The notes below the pieces were generated by a model. It saw only the letters and a list, made by a program, of their open reading frames with translations, was not told where the DNA came from and ran no database searches. This document shows positions 34,956 through 46,047 of a DNA stretch of 64,000 bases, piece by piece; the stretch's first letter is position 1, and each line of letters starts with the position of its first letter. The DNA comes from Hydrogenophaga sp. (GTDB lineage Bacteria > Pseudomonadota > Gammaproteobacteria > Burkholderiales > Burkholderiaceae_C). The translations under genes were made by a program, and so were the position numbers. The stretch is taken from contig NZ_JAABRQ010000003.1 in assembly GCF_011390835.1 (NCBI RefSeq), forward strand, positions 62,001 through 126,000. The letters run 5' to 3'.

Positions 34956-37853
34956 ATGCAAATCGCTGCCACGCCCCACGCCGCCACCGCCCCCAAGGCC
35001 CAGCCCCAGGGCGCACCCGCTGCCTCTTCCCTGGCCGCTTCCAGCGCGGTGTTTGCTCAGTACCAGATCATCCGACGCAATGGTGCGGTGGTGTCGTTCG
35101 AGCCCAGCAAGATCGCAGTCGCGCTGATGAAGGCGTTCCTTGCGGTGCACGGCACCCAGGGTGCGGCATCGGCCAGCGTGCGCGAAACGGTGGACGAACT
35201 CACGCAAGCCGTGGTGCGTGCCCTGATGCGCTCGCGCCCTGGTGGCGGTACCTTCCACATCGAAGATGTCCAGGACCATGTGGAGCTGGGCCTGATGCGC
35301 GGCGAACACCACGAAGTGGCTCGCGCTTATGTGCTCTACCGCGAGCGGCGCAGCCAGGAGCGCGCTCACCAAGTCAAGGCTGTGCAGCCGGCTGAAGCGG
35401 CGCTGCATGTGATAGATGGTGGCGAACGCGTGCCACTCGACCTGGCTCGCCTGCAGAGCCTGATCGAAGCCGCCTGCGTGGGCCTGGGCGCCGATGTCAA
35501 GGCCGACCCCATCGTGGCCGAGACCAAGCGTAACCTGTACGACGGCGTGCCGATGGAGGAGGTCTACAAGGCCTCCATCCTCGCCGCCCGCACCCTGATC
35601 GAAAAAGACCCCGACTACACCTACGCTACCGCCCGCCTATTGCTGCACACCATCGTGAAAGAGGTGCTGGGAGAAGAAGTGCCCGCCACCGAAATGGGCG
35701 CGCGCTACGTCGACTACTTCCCTCAGTTCATCAAGAAGGGTGTGCAGAACGAGTTGCTCGATGAAAAGTTGCAGCAATTCGATCTGGCCCGCCTGGGCGC
35801 TGCGCTCAAGCCCGAGCGCGATCTGCAATTTGACTACCTCGGCCTCCAAACCCTGTATGACCGGTATTTTCTGCACGTGCGCAAGAGCCGCATTGAACTG
35901 CCCCAGGCCTTCTTCATGCGCGTGGCCATGGGCCTCTCGCTCAATGAAGTGGATCGCGAAGCCCGCGCCATCGAGTTCTATGAGGTGCTTTCCTCGTTCG
36001 ACTTCATGTCTTCCACACCCACGCTGTTCAACGCCGGTACGCTGCGCTCACAGCTCTCCAGCTGCTACCTGACCACCGTGCCCGACGATCTTGACGGCAT
36101 CTACGAGTCAATCAAGGAAAACGCGCTGCTGTCCAAATTCGCCGGCGGCCTGGGTAACGACTGGACACGCGTGCGCGCACTCGGCGCCCACATAAAGGGC
36201 ACCAACGGCGAATCTCAGGGCGTCGTGCCTTTCCTCAAGGTGGTGAACGACACTGCGGTGGCGGTCAACCAGGGCGGTAAACGCAAGGGCGCGGTGTGCA
36301 CCTACCTGGAGAGCTGGCACCTGGACATCGAAGAATTCCTGGAGCTGCGCAAAAACACCGGCGACGACCGCCGCCGCACCCACGACATGAACACCGCGAA
36401 CTGGATTCCCGACCTGTTCATGAAGCGCGTTATGGAAAAAGGCGAGTGGAGCCTGTTCTCACCCAACAACGTGCCCGACCTGCACGACCTCTTTGGTGCC
36501 GATTTCGAGAAGGCCTATGTGGCCTACGAAGAAAAGGCCGCGCGCGGCGAAATCAAGCCTTACCGCAAGGTGCCTGCCAGCGACCTGTGGCGCAAGATGC
36601 TCTCGATGCTGTTTGAAACAGGCCACCCCTGGATCACCTTCAAGGACGCCTGCAACGTGCGCAGCCCGCAACAACACGTGGGCGTGGTGCACAGCTCCAA
36701 CCTCTGCACCGAGATCACGCTCAACACCAGCGACACCGAGACCGCGGTGTGCAACCTGGGCTCCATCAACCTGTTGCAGCACCTGAAGGCCGACGCCGAC
36801 GGCACCCAGGTGCTTGACCACGACAAGCTGCAGGTCACGATCAAGACCGCGATGCGCATGCTCGACAACGTGATCGACATCAACTACTACGCGGTGAAGA
36901 AAGCTCGCGACTCCAACATGCGTCACCGCCCGGTGGGCATGGGCATCATGGGTTTCCAGGATGCGCTGTACGCCCAGCGCATTGCCTACGCCTCGAACGA
37001 GGCGGTGGAGTTCGCCGACCGCTCGATGGAAGCTGTCTGCTACTACGCGTACTGGGCTTCGACCGAACTCGCCCGCGAGCGCGGCCGCTACGCCAGTTAC
37101 AAGGGCTCGCTGTGGGACCAGGGCATCCTGCCCTGTGACACACTGGACCTGCTGGCGCGCGAGCGCGGCGGTTATGTGGACGTGGACCGCTCCAGCAGCC
37201 TGGACTGGGAAGCGCTGCGCAAGAAGATCGCCGCCGACGGCATGCGCAATTCCAACTGTGTGGCCATCGCGCCGACCGCTACCATCTCCAACATCATTGG
37301 CGTGGACGCCTCCATCGAGCCTTGTTTCGGCAACCTGTCGGTGAAGTCCAACCTGTCGGGCGAATTCACCGTGATCAACAGCTACCTGGTGAAGGACCTG
37401 AAGCGACTGGGCCTGTGGGACGACGTGATGGTGATGGACCTCAAGCACTTCGACGGCTCCTTGCGCCCAATCGATCGCGTGCCGCAAAACATCAAGGCCT
37501 TGTATGCCACCGCGTTCGAGATCGAGCCGCTGTGGCTGGTGGAAGCCGCCGCACGCCGCCAGAAGTGGATCGATCAGGCGCAAAGCCTGAACATCTACAT
37601 GGCGGGCGCGTCGGGTAAGAAGCTCGATGACACCTACAAGCTGGCCTGGTTGCGCGGTCTGAAGACCACCTACTACCTGCGCACTTCATCGGCCACGCAA
37701 GCAGAAAAATCCACGGGCCGCACCGGTCAACTCAATGCCGTGGCGATCCACAGCGACACGTCTGCAGCCAGCGCTGCAACGATGAGTGCCGAGCCAGCCA
37801 CCGACGTGAAGTTTTGTGCCATCGACGATCCAGGCTGCGAAGCCTGCCAGTGA
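34956..37853 (+). CDS. nrdA: Ribonucleoside-diphosphate reductase alpha subunit NrdA (class Ia)
   Basis: 965-residue large subunit that reduces NDPs to dNDPs. An ATP-cone lies at about residues 30-125 (YQIIRRNGAVVSFEPSKIAV), giving dATP feedback. Catalytic features include SQLSSCYLTTVPDDLDG, NLCTEITLNTSDTETAVCNL and RHRPVGMGIMGFQD. A redox-shuttle pair ends the protein (DPGCEACQ). The Ala/Pro-rich first 25 residues are a short extension. It is followed by nrdB in the same direction and controlled by NrdR boxes. Confidence 0.97.
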   Translation: MQIAATPHAATAPKAQPQGAPAASSLAASSAVFAQYQIIRRNGAVVSFEPSKIAVALMKAFLAVHGTQGAASASVRETVDELTQAVVRALMRSRPGGGTFHIEDVQDHVELGLMRGEHHEVARAYVLYRERRSQERAHQVKAVQPAEAALHVIDGGERVPLDLARLQSLIEAACVGLGADVKADPIVAETKRNLYDGVPMEEVYKASILAARTLIEKDPDYTYATARLLLHTIVKEVLGEEVPATEMGARYVDYFPQFIKKGVQNELLDEKLQQFDLARLGAALKPERDLQFDYLGLQTLYDRYFLHVRKSRIELPQAFFMRVAMGLSLNEVDREARAIEFYEVLSSFDFMSSTPTLFNAGTLRSQLSSCYLTTVPDDLDGIYESIKENALLSKFAGGLGNDWTRVRALGAHIKGTNGESQGVVPFLKVVNDTAVAVNQGGKRKGAVCTYLESWHLDIEEFLELRKNTGDDRRRTHDMNTANWIPDLFMKRVMEKGEWSLFSPNNVPDLHDLFGADFEKAYVAYEEKAARGEIKPYRKVPASDLWRKMLSMLFETGHPWITFKDACNVRSPQQHVGVVHSSNLCTEITLNTSDTETAVCNLGSINLLQHLKADADGTQVLDHDKLQVTIKTAMRMLDNVIDINYYAVKKARDSNMRHRPVGMGIMGFQDALYAQRIAYASNEAVEFADRSMEAVCYYAYWASTELARERGRYASYKGSLWDQGILPCDTLDLLARERGGYVDVDRSSSLDWEALRKKIAADGMRNSNCVAIAPTATISNIIGVDASIEPCFGNLSVKSNLSGEFTVINSYLVKDLKRLGLWDDVMVMDLKHFDGSLRPIDRVPQNIKALYATAFEIEPLWLVEAAARRQKWIDQAQSLNIYMAGASGKKLDDTYKLAWLRGLKTTYYLRTSSATQAEKSTGRTGQLNAVAIHSDTSAASAATMSAEPATDVKFCAIDDPGCEACQ

Positions 37854-37947
37854 ACAACCAGCACGTGATGTGTGTGTCGCTGTGCGCAACCGTCGCGCAA
37901 TCGATGCGACATCGCAACAAAAAACACGCGTCACCCGCATGAGTTCT

Positions 37948-37975
37948 TTGCAATTCGTGCGGACGCTTCGATAAT
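37948..37975 (+). promoter_or_regulatory. Possible internal promoter ahead of nrdB
   Basis: TTGCAA-16-GATAAT lies 20 bp before the nrdB start, in the 142-bp nrdA-nrdB gap. It is plausible but unsupported beyond its hexamers. No NrdR box is visible next to it. Confidence 0.3.
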
Positions 37976-37995
37976 CATTTGAATTGGATACTTCT

Positions 37996-39153
37996 ATGCT
38001 GACCTGGGACGAGCAAGTTACTCACTCTCCGAAGCCTGCCACCATGCCACTGCCACCCGCGATGTCGGGTTCGCAAGCCTCAGTGTCCCCGACGCCAACG
38101 CCCTCTGCAGCACGCAGCAGCGAAACTCCTGCAGCCAAGCGCGTCAATGCGGCAGACAAGCGCATCATCAACGGCCAGACCGACGTCAACCAGTTGGTGC
38201 CGTTCAAGTACAAGTGGGCGTGGGAGAAGTACCTCGCCACCTGCGCCAATCACTGGATGCCGCAGGAAGTGAACATGAGCCGCGACATCGCGCTGTGGAA
38301 AGACCCTAACGGCCTGACCGAAGACGAGCGCCGCATCGTCAAGCGAAACCTTGGCTTTTTCGTCACCGCCGATTCGCTGGCCGCCAACAACATCGTGCTG
38401 GGCACCTACCGCCACATCACCGCGCCCGAGTGCCGCCAGTTCCTGCTGCGTCAGGCGTTCGAAGAAGCGATTCACACCCACGCCTACCAGTACATTGTGG
38501 AGTCGCTTGGTCTGGACGAGTCCGAGATCTTCAACGCCTACAACGAGGTCCAGTCCATCCGCGACAAGGACACGTTCCTGATCCCGTTCATTGAAGCCAT
38601 CAGCGATCCGAACTTCCACACCGGCACCCATGAAACCGACCAGACCCTGCTCAAGAGCCTGATCGTCTTTGCGTGCTTGATGGAAGGTCTGTTCTTCTAC
38701 GTCGGCTTCACGCAGATCCTGGCGCTGGGTCGCCAGAACAAGATGACCGGTGCCGCCGAGCAGTACCAGTACATCCTGCGCGACGAGTCCATGCACTGCA
38801 ATTTCGGCATCGACCTGATTAACGCGATCAAGATGGAGAATCCGATGCTGTGGACGGCTGAGTTCAAGAACGAGATCAAGGCCTTGTTCATGAAGGCGGT
38901 CGAGCTGGAGTACCGCTATGCCGAAGACACCATGCCGCGCGGCGTGCTCGGTATGAACGCCTCCATGTTCAAAGGCTACCTGCGCTACATCGCCAACCGC
39001 CGCGCGACGCAAATCGGCCTGGAGCCGATGTTCCCGAATGAAGAGAATCCGTTCCCCTGGATGAGCGAGATGATCGACCTCAAGAAGGAACGCAATTTCT
39101 TCGAAACCCGCGTTATCGAGTACCAGACGGGCGGAGCCCTGTCCTGGGACTGA
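37996..39153 (+). CDS. nrdB: Ribonucleoside-diphosphate reductase beta subunit NrdB (class Ia)
   Basis: 385-residue diiron-tyrosyl radical subunit. Its iron ligands lie in [18 protein letters not shown] and [10 protein letters not shown], with [20 protein letters not shown] between. The N-terminal 45 residues are a Pro/Ala/Ser-rich extension before [20 protein letters not shown]. The open frame begins with TTG at 37984; the ATG at 37996 ([11 protein letters not shown]) is chosen. It works with NrdA. Confidence 0.96.
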   Translation: MLTWDEQVTHSPKPATMPLPPAMSGSQASVSPTPTPSAARSSETPAAKRVNAADKRIINGQTDVNQLVPFKYKWAWEKYLATCANHWMPQEVNMSRDIALWKDPNGLTEDERRIVKRNLGFFVTADSLAANNIVLGTYRHITAPECRQFLLRQAFEEAIHTHAYQYIVESLGLDESEIFNAYNEVQSIRDKDTFLIPFIEAISDPNFHTGTHETDQTLLKSLIVFACLMEGLFFYVGFTQILALGRQNKMTGAAEQYQYILRDESMHCNFGIDLINAIKMENPMLWTAEFKNEIKALFMKAVELEYRYAEDTMPRGVLGMNASMFKGYLRYIANRRATQIGLEPMFPNEENPFPWMSEMIDLKKERNFFETRVIEYQTGGALSWD

Positions 39154-39205
39154 CGACAACGCACCGGGGCTGCATCCATTTCTCACATGTTTTTCAGACA
39201 ACCAG

Positions 39206-39245
39206 AGCCCCGTTCACAACGCTTTGGCGTTGCGCTCGGGGTTTT
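39206..39245 (+). terminator. Probable terminator after nrdB
   Basis: The outer stem AGCCCCG / CGGGGTT encloses a second hairpin CAACGC / GCGTTG and is followed by GTTTTG. It lies 53 bp past the nrdB stop. The T run is short, so strength is moderate. Confidence 0.55.
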
Positions 39246-39369
39246 GTCACAGGATTCAACCCTCTGGGGTCTTTCGGGGATGCATTCCCGCGACCCCAGG
39301 TGGCTGAATCACTTCACCGGCGTCAAGATCGGTTGAAGTGCTCTTTGCAACTTGATCAAGGAGAAAACA

Positions 39370-39930
39370 ATGGCAACTGCGAAAAAAGCCCCGGCTAAAA
39401 AAGCCCCGGCAAAAAAGGCCCCTGCGGCCAAAAAGAAACCCGCTGTGAAGAAGGCAGCGGCTGCGAAGAAACCGGCCGCTAAGAAGGTCGCGGCAGTCAA
39501 GAAGGCTGTCGTCAAGAAAGTGGCGGCGGTCAAGAAGGCTGTGAAGAAAGCAGCACCGGCGAAAAAGGCCGTGGTAAAGAAGGCCGCGACCGCGAAGAAG
39601 GCTGTCGTCAAGAAAGCCGTCGCCGCCAAGAAGGCTGTGAAGAAGGTCGTGAAGAAGGCTGCGCCGAAGAAAGTGGCCGCCAAGAAAGCCGCGCCGAAGA
39701 AGGTTGCTGCGAAAAAGGCTGCGCCTAAGAAAGCGGCACCGAAAAAGGCCGCAGCCAAAAAAGTGGCCCCTGCCAAAAAGGCGGCGGTGAAGAAAGCTGC
39801 TCCGAAAAAGGCAGCCTCAGCAAAAAAAGCTGAGCCGGCCAAGAAGCCGGCAGCCCCTGCGGCACCTGCAGCTCAAACCAAGCTGAACCCTCAGGCTGCC
39901 TGGCCGTTTCCAACGTCCAGCAAGCCCTGA
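39370..39930 (+). CDS. Histone H1-like Lys/Ala-rich nucleoid protein
   Basis: 186-residue highly basic protein built almost wholly of repeats such as PAKKA, AVKKA and PKKVAAKKA, like Bordetella BpH1, AlgP or chlamydial Hc2. It has a good AAGGAG ribosome site and ends KLNPQAAWPFPTSSKP. Proteins of this type bind and compact DNA. Repeat units make copy-number variation likely. An open frame on the other strand through the same DNA is a shadow caused by the skewed composition. Confidence 0.85.
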   Translation: MATAKKAPAKKAPAKKAPAAKKKPAVKKAAAAKKPAAKKVAAVKKAVVKKVAAVKKAVKKAAPAKKAVVKKAATAKKAVVKKAVAAKKAVKKVVKKAAPKKVAAKKAAPKKVAAKKAAPKKAAPKKAAAKKVAPAKKAAVKKAAPKKAASAKKAEPAKKPAAPAAPAAQTKLNPQAAWPFPTSSKP

Positions 39931-39955
39931 AGTCGTCTTGAGATGACTTGAAGAG

Positions 39956-39982
39956 CCCGGTGTGAAAACACCGGGTTTTTTT
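39956..39982 (+). terminator. Rho-independent terminator after the H1-like gene
   Basis: CCCGGTGT / ACACCGGG stem with GAAA loop followed by seven T residues; 25 bp past the stop. A classic strong terminator. Confidence 0.9.
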
Positions 39983-40013
39983 ATGGGCGTCGAGTGCCCA
40001 AGTGGTCAGGGCT

Positions 40014-40907
40014 TCAAGCCGACTGATCAAACCGGTAATTCTGACCGCCCCGGCTCGCGATCTTGACCGCGCCCATGCGGTTGCCCAGCGACACACAACG
40101 ACCCAGGTCCCAGCCCTGCGCCAGTCCATGCAGCAAGGCAGCGCGGAAAGCGTCACCACAGCCGGTGGGGTCGACCACCTCGGTGGCGGGAACGCCCGGG
40201 ACCAGTGTGCGCTGGCCGGATTCCCACACCTCGCAGCCTTGCTCGCCCAGGGTCACCACCAATCCCTGCACCTTGCCAGACAGTGCTTCGAGCGAAAGTC
40301 CGGTGCGGTCGCACAACATACGCCCTTCGTAGTCGTTGACCGTGACCCAGGTCGCCAGCGAAACGAAGTGCGCCAGCTCGGGGCCGCTGAACATGGGCAG
40401 GCCCTGACCGGGATCGAACACAAATGGAATGCCCGCCGCGTGCAACTGCTCGGCGTGGCTCAGCATGGCATCGCGGCCATCGGGAGAGATGATGGCCAGG
40501 CGGATGTCGCTGCGCGCCGGCACGGCATTGTCGTGCGCATGGGACATGGCGCCAGGGTGGAACGCCGTGATCTGGTTGTTGTCGCGGTCGGTCATGATCA
40601 TGGCCTGCGCGGTGTAGCTCTCGGGGGTGGTGGCCACATGGCGGGTGTCCACACCCATCGCCTGCAGGCGCTCCAGGTAGTCCTGGCCGTCGTTGCCCAG
40701 CGTGGCCAGCGGCACCGCTTCGCTGCCGAGCTGACGCAGCCCGTAGGCGATGTTGCCGGCGCAGCCGCCATATTCGCGCCGAAGCGCAGGCACCAGAAAC
40801 GACACGTTGAGGATGTGTAGCTGGCTGGGCAGGATTTGCTCGGCAAAACGACCTTCAAAGGTCATGATGGTGTCGAACGCGAGCGAGCCGCAGACAAGAA
40901 TGGGCAT
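40014..40907 (-). CDS. PfkB-family carbohydrate/adenosine kinase
   Basis: 297-residue ribokinase-fold kinase. It has the N-terminal GSLAFDTIMTFEGRF, the substrate lid region YGGCAGNIAYGLRQLGSEA, and the catalytic DPTGCGDAFRAALLHGLAQG with the base Asp. It resembles adenosine/inosine kinases of proteobacteria, but the substrate is not certain. It is last in the minus-strand run accB-accC-prmA-DUF3426. Confidence 0.85.
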   Translation of the reverse strand: MPILVCGSLAFDTIMTFEGRFAEQILPSQLHILNVSFLVPALRREYGGCAGNIAYGLRQLGSEAVPLATLGNDGQDYLERLQAMGVDTRHVATTPESYTAQAMIMTDRDNNQITAFHPGAMSHAHDNAVPARSDIRLAIISPDGRDAMLSHAEQLHAAGIPFVFDPGQGLPMFSGPELAHFVSLATWVTVNDYEGRMLCDRTGLSLEALSGKVQGLVVTLGEQGCEVWESGQRTLVPGVPATEVVDPTGCGDAFRAALLHGLAQGWDLGRCVSLGNRMGAVKIASRGGQNYRFDQSA

Positions 40908-40920
40908 GAGGTTTCCAGGG

Positions 40921-42393
40921 TCAGGGATAAAAAATGAGCGCGCGGTAGCCCGCCATTGGCAGCTGGTCGCCCACCGCCAGCGACAGGCGCAGGCTCACCG
41001 GCACGCTGCCCTGGGCAGGCAGCAGCGTCGGCACACCGGGCAGCTCCTCGGGCAGGAACACACGGCGCGAGATCACGGTGTCGCCGGTGTCGGTGAGGCT
41101 GAGCTCAAGTGCGGGCACTGCCAGGGCGAAGGACGAGGTGTTCTTGAGTACCAAGTCAAACGAATAAAAATTGCCCAGCCGGCGCACCAGCGTCGAACTG
41201 TCGATCACGATGGCATCGATGTCGCGCACCGGCTGGACCTCGCAGCCCAGTGGTTCGCACAAACGGACCAGCCAGGGCTTGAGCTCAGGCTGCACCGCAG
41301 CGAGGCGATCGCGCTCATGCAGCGCCCACTGTCCGGCAAGTGCGGCCGCGAGCAGCAGCGCCACCATCAACAGCACCCCGCGCATGGCCGGTGACTGCCA
41401 GAACGCGCGCCGGCGGGCCTGCCGAACAAACTCCGGTTCATCGACGGCAGGCAAGCCGGCGCCGTCGGCCAGGTCGTCGTCATCGTCGGTGAAGCGAACC
41501 GGCTCGAGCTCGGGCGCCGCCGCCGGCTTGGACGACGCTACCTTGGTACCAGGTTCCTCTGCCAGCTCAGGCTTCTTGAGGCTGGCCGCGTAGCGCTTCA
41601 GGTCGGCATGGAAGTCGGCGGTGTCCTCACCTTCTGCCTTGGCCAGCGGCGTCGGCTCGCTGGCGCTCGTCGAAACAACATTTCGGTCAGACGGTGCCAC
41701 CGGTGTAGGTAAAGCCTCGGGCCACGGCGCATCCGGCGCCGCATCTTCCGGCTCCAGGGGCGCCTCCTCATTAAGGACCCGATCCAACAGGCGATCGAGC
41801 TCGTCTCTGTTATCCGGCTCAGGGGGTGAAGCCAGGTCCTCTCGCTGCCCATCGTCCAGCGGCGCCACGTCGGTCGGCGTAAAGCCCTGCTGCTCAGCAG
41901 GCAGCTCCGCGTCTGCCGGAGGGTCGGCCTCGGCCACCGAAAACATGGTTGACGCTGGCACGTCAGCCACTGCGGCAGGATCTGGATCTGGGGGTTGTTG
42001 CGCCTGTGGTCCTGCCTCGGGCACATCCTCGGGATGGTTGGCAATGGGCATGTTGCCCAACCCCACATCAGCCTCATACACAGGCGGCTGCCATGAAGGG
42101 GGCGCAACTGGATCGAATGACTCGATCGCCGCGGCGAGTGGAGCATGCCCATCGCCGGTATCCGAATTCGAACTGACGAAAGGGTCGTTGGACTGCTCCA
42201 ACATCTCATCCGAGCGACCAGCGTCTACGGCAACGGTCTGTGGCTCCTGCGGCGTCCAGGTCTCCAGGTAGCGTGTGGCGTCGAACACGTCCGCGCAATG
42301 GCCGCAGCGCACCCAGCCATCGGAGAGTTTCAGCTGGTCGGGAACGACTCGGAAAGTCGTCGCGCAGGCCGGACAGCGGGTGGTGAGACTCAT
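40921..42393 (-). CDS. Zinc-ribbon (MJ0042) and DUF3426 membrane protein
   Basis: 490 residues in three parts: an N-terminal zinc ribbon MSLTTRCPACATTFRVVPDQ with CxxC pairs (CPAC, CGHC), about 220 acidic, Pro/Ala-rich residues of low complexity, then a helix (GVLLMVALLLAAALAGQWAL) and a periplasmic DUF3426 domain with SVPVSLRLSLAVGDQL. Such proteins lie next to prmA in many betaproteobacteria. Function is unknown. It starts 60 bp after prmA. Confidence 0.88.
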   Translation of the reverse strand: MSLTTRCPACATTFRVVPDQLKLSDGWVRCGHCADVFDATRYLETWTPQEPQTVAVDAGRSDEMLEQSNDPFVSSNSDTGDGHAPLAAAIESFDPVAPPSWQPPVYEADVGLGNMPIANHPEDVPEAGPQAQQPPDPDPAAVADVPASTMFSVAEADPPADAELPAEQQGFTPTDVAPLDDGQREDLASPPEPDNRDELDRLLDRVLNEEAPLEPEDAAPDAPWPEALPTPVAPSDRNVVSTSASEPTPLAKAEGEDTADFHADLKRYAASLKKPELAEEPGTKVASSKPAAAPELEPVRFTDDDDDLADGAGLPAVDEPEFVRQARRRAFWQSPAMRGVLLMVALLLAAALAGQWALHERDRLAAVQPELKPWLVRLCEPLGCEVQPVRDIDAIVIDSSTLVRRLGNFYSFDLVLKNTSSFALAVPALELSLTDTGDTVISRRVFLPEELPGVPTLLPAQGSVPVSLRLSLAVGDQLPMAGYRALIFYP

Positions 42394-42453
42394 GCCCCGA
42401 TTATTGCAGGCAGCGGACCCGTCTCGCGGGCCGCCTCGCCTGAGATGGGTACC

Positions 42454-43347
42454 TCAATCGCGCTGCGCGGTCATCAGCACCCAGCCGTCTTCTTCGTCGC
42501 TGACCGCCAGCCGAACCCAGGGCGCAAACGCCTCGGTCAGCTCACCGGCCTGGCGCGACAAAATGCCCGCCAGCACAAGATGGCCACCAGGCGCCACATG
42601 GGCGCATAGCAGCGGCGCCAGCACCTTGAGCGGTGTGGCGAGGATGTTGGCCAGCACCAAATCAAACTCGCCCTTGGCCAGATCGGGCAGGCCCGCCTGC
42701 AACTTGACCTGATTGGCCTGCGCATTGAGCCGGGTCGACTCCACGGCTGCGGGGTCGATGTCCACCGCCACGATGTCCGTCGCGCCAAAACGCGCTGCGC
42801 CGATAGCCAGAATGCCCGACCCGCAGCCGTAGTCGAGCACCCGCTGCCCAGCCCAGGCGCGCTGCGCCGTCCAGCGCAGGCACATGCGGGTGGTGGAGTG
42901 GGTGCCGGTGCCGAAAGCCAGGCCCGGGTCAAGCCGGATCACCTCTCGAGCCACTGCAGGCGGCTCGTGCCAGGAGGGCACGATCCAGAACGTGGGGTTG
43001 ATCTCCACCGGAGCAAATTGCGACTGGGTCAGCCGCACCCAGTCCTGCTCGGGCACCGGCTGCACGCCCAGCACCACACATCCCTCAAAAAAGTCCTGCG
43101 CCTGCAGCAAGCCGGCCGCTTCCCTCGCGCCGGCCTCCAAAGCGAACAGCGCCACCACACGCGACTGGTTCCAGCCCGCCTTGGGCGGCGGCATGTCCGG
43201 CTCGCCAAACAGCGCCTGCTCGGCAGCCGTCATGGCGTCCGCGTCTTCGACCGTGACGCTCTGAGCATCCAGTGCTTCCAGAGAATCGCAGACCGCCTCA
43301 ACGGCGGCCTCGGGCACCTTCAGGATCAGTTCAAACAGAGAAGCCAT
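42454..43347 (-). CDS. prmA: Ribosomal protein L11 methyltransferase PrmA
   Basis: 297-residue SAM-dependent methyltransferase. The N-terminal substrate domain begins MASLFELILKVPEAAVEAVC. The SAM motif I reads VLDYGCGSGILAIGAARFGA, then VDIDPAAVESTRLNA and the catalytic loop DLVLANILATPL. It trimethylates L11. The frame extends upstream to 43773 only because accC's end is read out of frame; ATG 43347 is the true start. Confidence 0.96.
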   Translation of the reverse strand: MASLFELILKVPEAAVEAVCDSLEALDAQSVTVEDADAMTAAEQALFGEPDMPPPKAGWNQSRVVALFALEAGAREAAGLLQAQDFFEGCVVLGVQPVPEQDWVRLTQSQFAPVEINPTFWIVPSWHEPPAVAREVIRLDPGLAFGTGTHSTTRMCLRWTAQRAWAGQRVLDYGCGSGILAIGAARFGATDIVAVDIDPAAVESTRLNAQANQVKLQAGLPDLAKGEFDLVLANILATPLKVLAPLLCAHVAPGGHLVLAGILSRQAGELTEAFAPWVRLAVSDEEDGWVLMTAQRD

Positions 43348-43375
43348 GGACAAGTGAAGAGTAGTTGTTCTAGAA

Positions 43376-43406
43376 CACCGCGGAACTGGCTTTGCCAGGT
43401 CGCAGG
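43376..43406. repeat. Second copy of the fis-purH spacer repeat
   Basis: This 31-bp unit, between accC and prmA, matches 1182-1212 at 26 of 31 bases and has the same orientation relative to its operon. The hairpin arms read CTGGC and GCCAG here, against CCGGC and GCCGG in the first copy, so both arms changed together. Confidence 0.6.
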
Positions 43407-43430
43407 TGTTACCCGCTGGGGAGCGCCCTG

Positions 43431-44780
<1,350 letters not shown>

Positions 44781-44793
44781 GCGTCGCCGGTCC

Positions 44794-45255
44794 TTATTCG
44801 ATCACGTACAGCGGCTGACCATACTCCACAGCCTGCCCATTCTCGACCAGGATTTGCGTCACGGTGCCGGTCTTGTCGGTTTCGATTTCGTTGAGGATCT
44901 TCATGGCCTCGACGATGCAGATGGTCTCGCCTTCCTTGATCGTGTCGCCGATCTCCACAAAGGGCTTGGCGCCCGGGCTGGACGCGCGGTAGAAGGTGCC
45001 CACCATGGGCGACTTCACAATGTGGCCCGAGGGCGCTGCGGGCTCGGCCACCGCGGCCGCGACCGGCGCCACCTCGGCAGCGACTGGCACCGCCGGCGCA
45101 GCGGTGGGCGCCAAAGCATAGGTCACCGGCCCGGCAGCTGCGGACGGCATGCTCTTGACGATGCGCACCTTGCCTTCAGCCTCGGTGATCTCCAGCTCGG
45201 ACACGTTCGATTCCGAGACGAGGTCGATCAGCGTCTTCAGTTTTCTCAAATCCAT
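44794..45255 (-). CDS. accB: Biotin carboxyl carrier protein AccB
   Basis: 153-residue carrier. The N-terminal part [20 protein letters not shown] precedes an Ala/Pro-rich linker, and the C-terminal biotinyl domain has [16 protein letters not shown]; Lys119 is 34 residues from the end, the canonical biotin site. The 270-bp upstream gap (45256-45525) holds its promoter but no clear operator. Confidence 0.97.
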   Translation of the reverse strand: MDLRKLKTLIDLVSESNVSELEITEAEGKVRIVKSMPSAAAGPVTYALAPTAAPAVPVAAEVAPVAAAVAEPAAPSGHIVKSPMVGTFYRASSPGAKPFVEIGDTIKEGETICIVEAMKILNEIETDKTGTVTQILVENGQAVEYGQPLYVIE

Positions 45256-45525
45256 GGTTTCTCCAACGAAAATCGGCTAATTTGATTTCAAAAGCATTCA
45301 TCTTCGATGGATTTTTGAAATCTTCGGCCTGATGGGGTGGCGCAGTGTACCCCATGCGGGATCGATCAGCTGAAGCTGGCGATGCACCCGAAACCCGAAG
45401 CAGCCTGCTTCGACAAGGGAGGGCGGCAGCTTCAATGCGTGCACTTTACCCTTTTTTGAGTGCATTTGGCAGCACGAACCCAGCTTGTCGCCGGAACCTC
45501 TCGCACAACGCGTTTGTATTGCAGG

Positions 45526-46047
45526 TCAGGCCAGCTGCGCCCAGGTATCCAGATCGGCCTGAGACACCTTCCCGAGCTTGCGGTGCAGCACCGCACCATC
45601 ACGCCCCATCACCACGGTGAACGGCAAAGCTCCTGACGCATTGCCCAACGTGCGGCTGAGTTCAGTTCCGGCCAGGCCTGCCATGCCGACCGGGAACACC
45701 AGGGGCAGCTTTTCCAAAAAGCGGCGCACCGCGCTGGGCTGGTCCACCGCCAAGCCCAGCACCTGCCAGCCGCGCGCCGAGTGCTGGGTGTGAAAAGCAT
45801 TGAGCATGGGCAACTCTTCCACGCAGGGCGGACACCAGGTGGCCCAGAAGTTGACCAGCAGGGGTCGACCGCGCCAAGCTTGGAGATCCACCAATTCACC
45901 ATTTGGACCTTCGAACTGACTGGCCCAGAAAGCGGCCGTCGCGCCGTCCTGCACCGCGTGCGGCTGGAACCGCCACCAGGCCACGCCCGCGCCTGTGGCA
46001 CCAGCCGCCAGCGCCACGCCCGCCATCGCCCATTGGCGGCGGTTCAC
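45526..46047 (-). CDS. TlpA-family thiol:disulfide protein
   Basis: 173-residue thioredoxin-fold protein with an N-terminal export/anchor helix (WAMAGVALAAGATGAGVAWW) and active site FWATWCPPCVEELPM (Cys72/Cys75). Family members reduce periplasmic disulfides, often for cytochrome maturation. Its ATG overlaps the stop of the upstream unknown gene as ATGA. The cis-Pro region ASGALPFTVVMG is present. Confidence 0.88.
   Translation of the reverse strand: MNRRQWAMAGVALAAGATGAGVAWWRFQPHAVQDGATAAFWASQFEGPNGELVDLQAWRGRPLLVNFWATWCPPCVEELPMLNAFHTQHSARGWQVLGLAVDQPSAVRRFLEKLPLVFPVGMAGLAGTELSRTLGNASGALPFTVVMGRDGAVLHRKLGKVSQADLDTWAQLA

Noticed and set aside
36459-37583. 374-codon minus-strand ORF
   Set aside because: Antisense to nrdA, no family motifs.
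39309-39842. 177-codon Phe/Ala-rich minus-strand ORF
   Set aside because: Mirror of the Lys-Ala repeat gene. The plus strand has the ribosome site and terminator.
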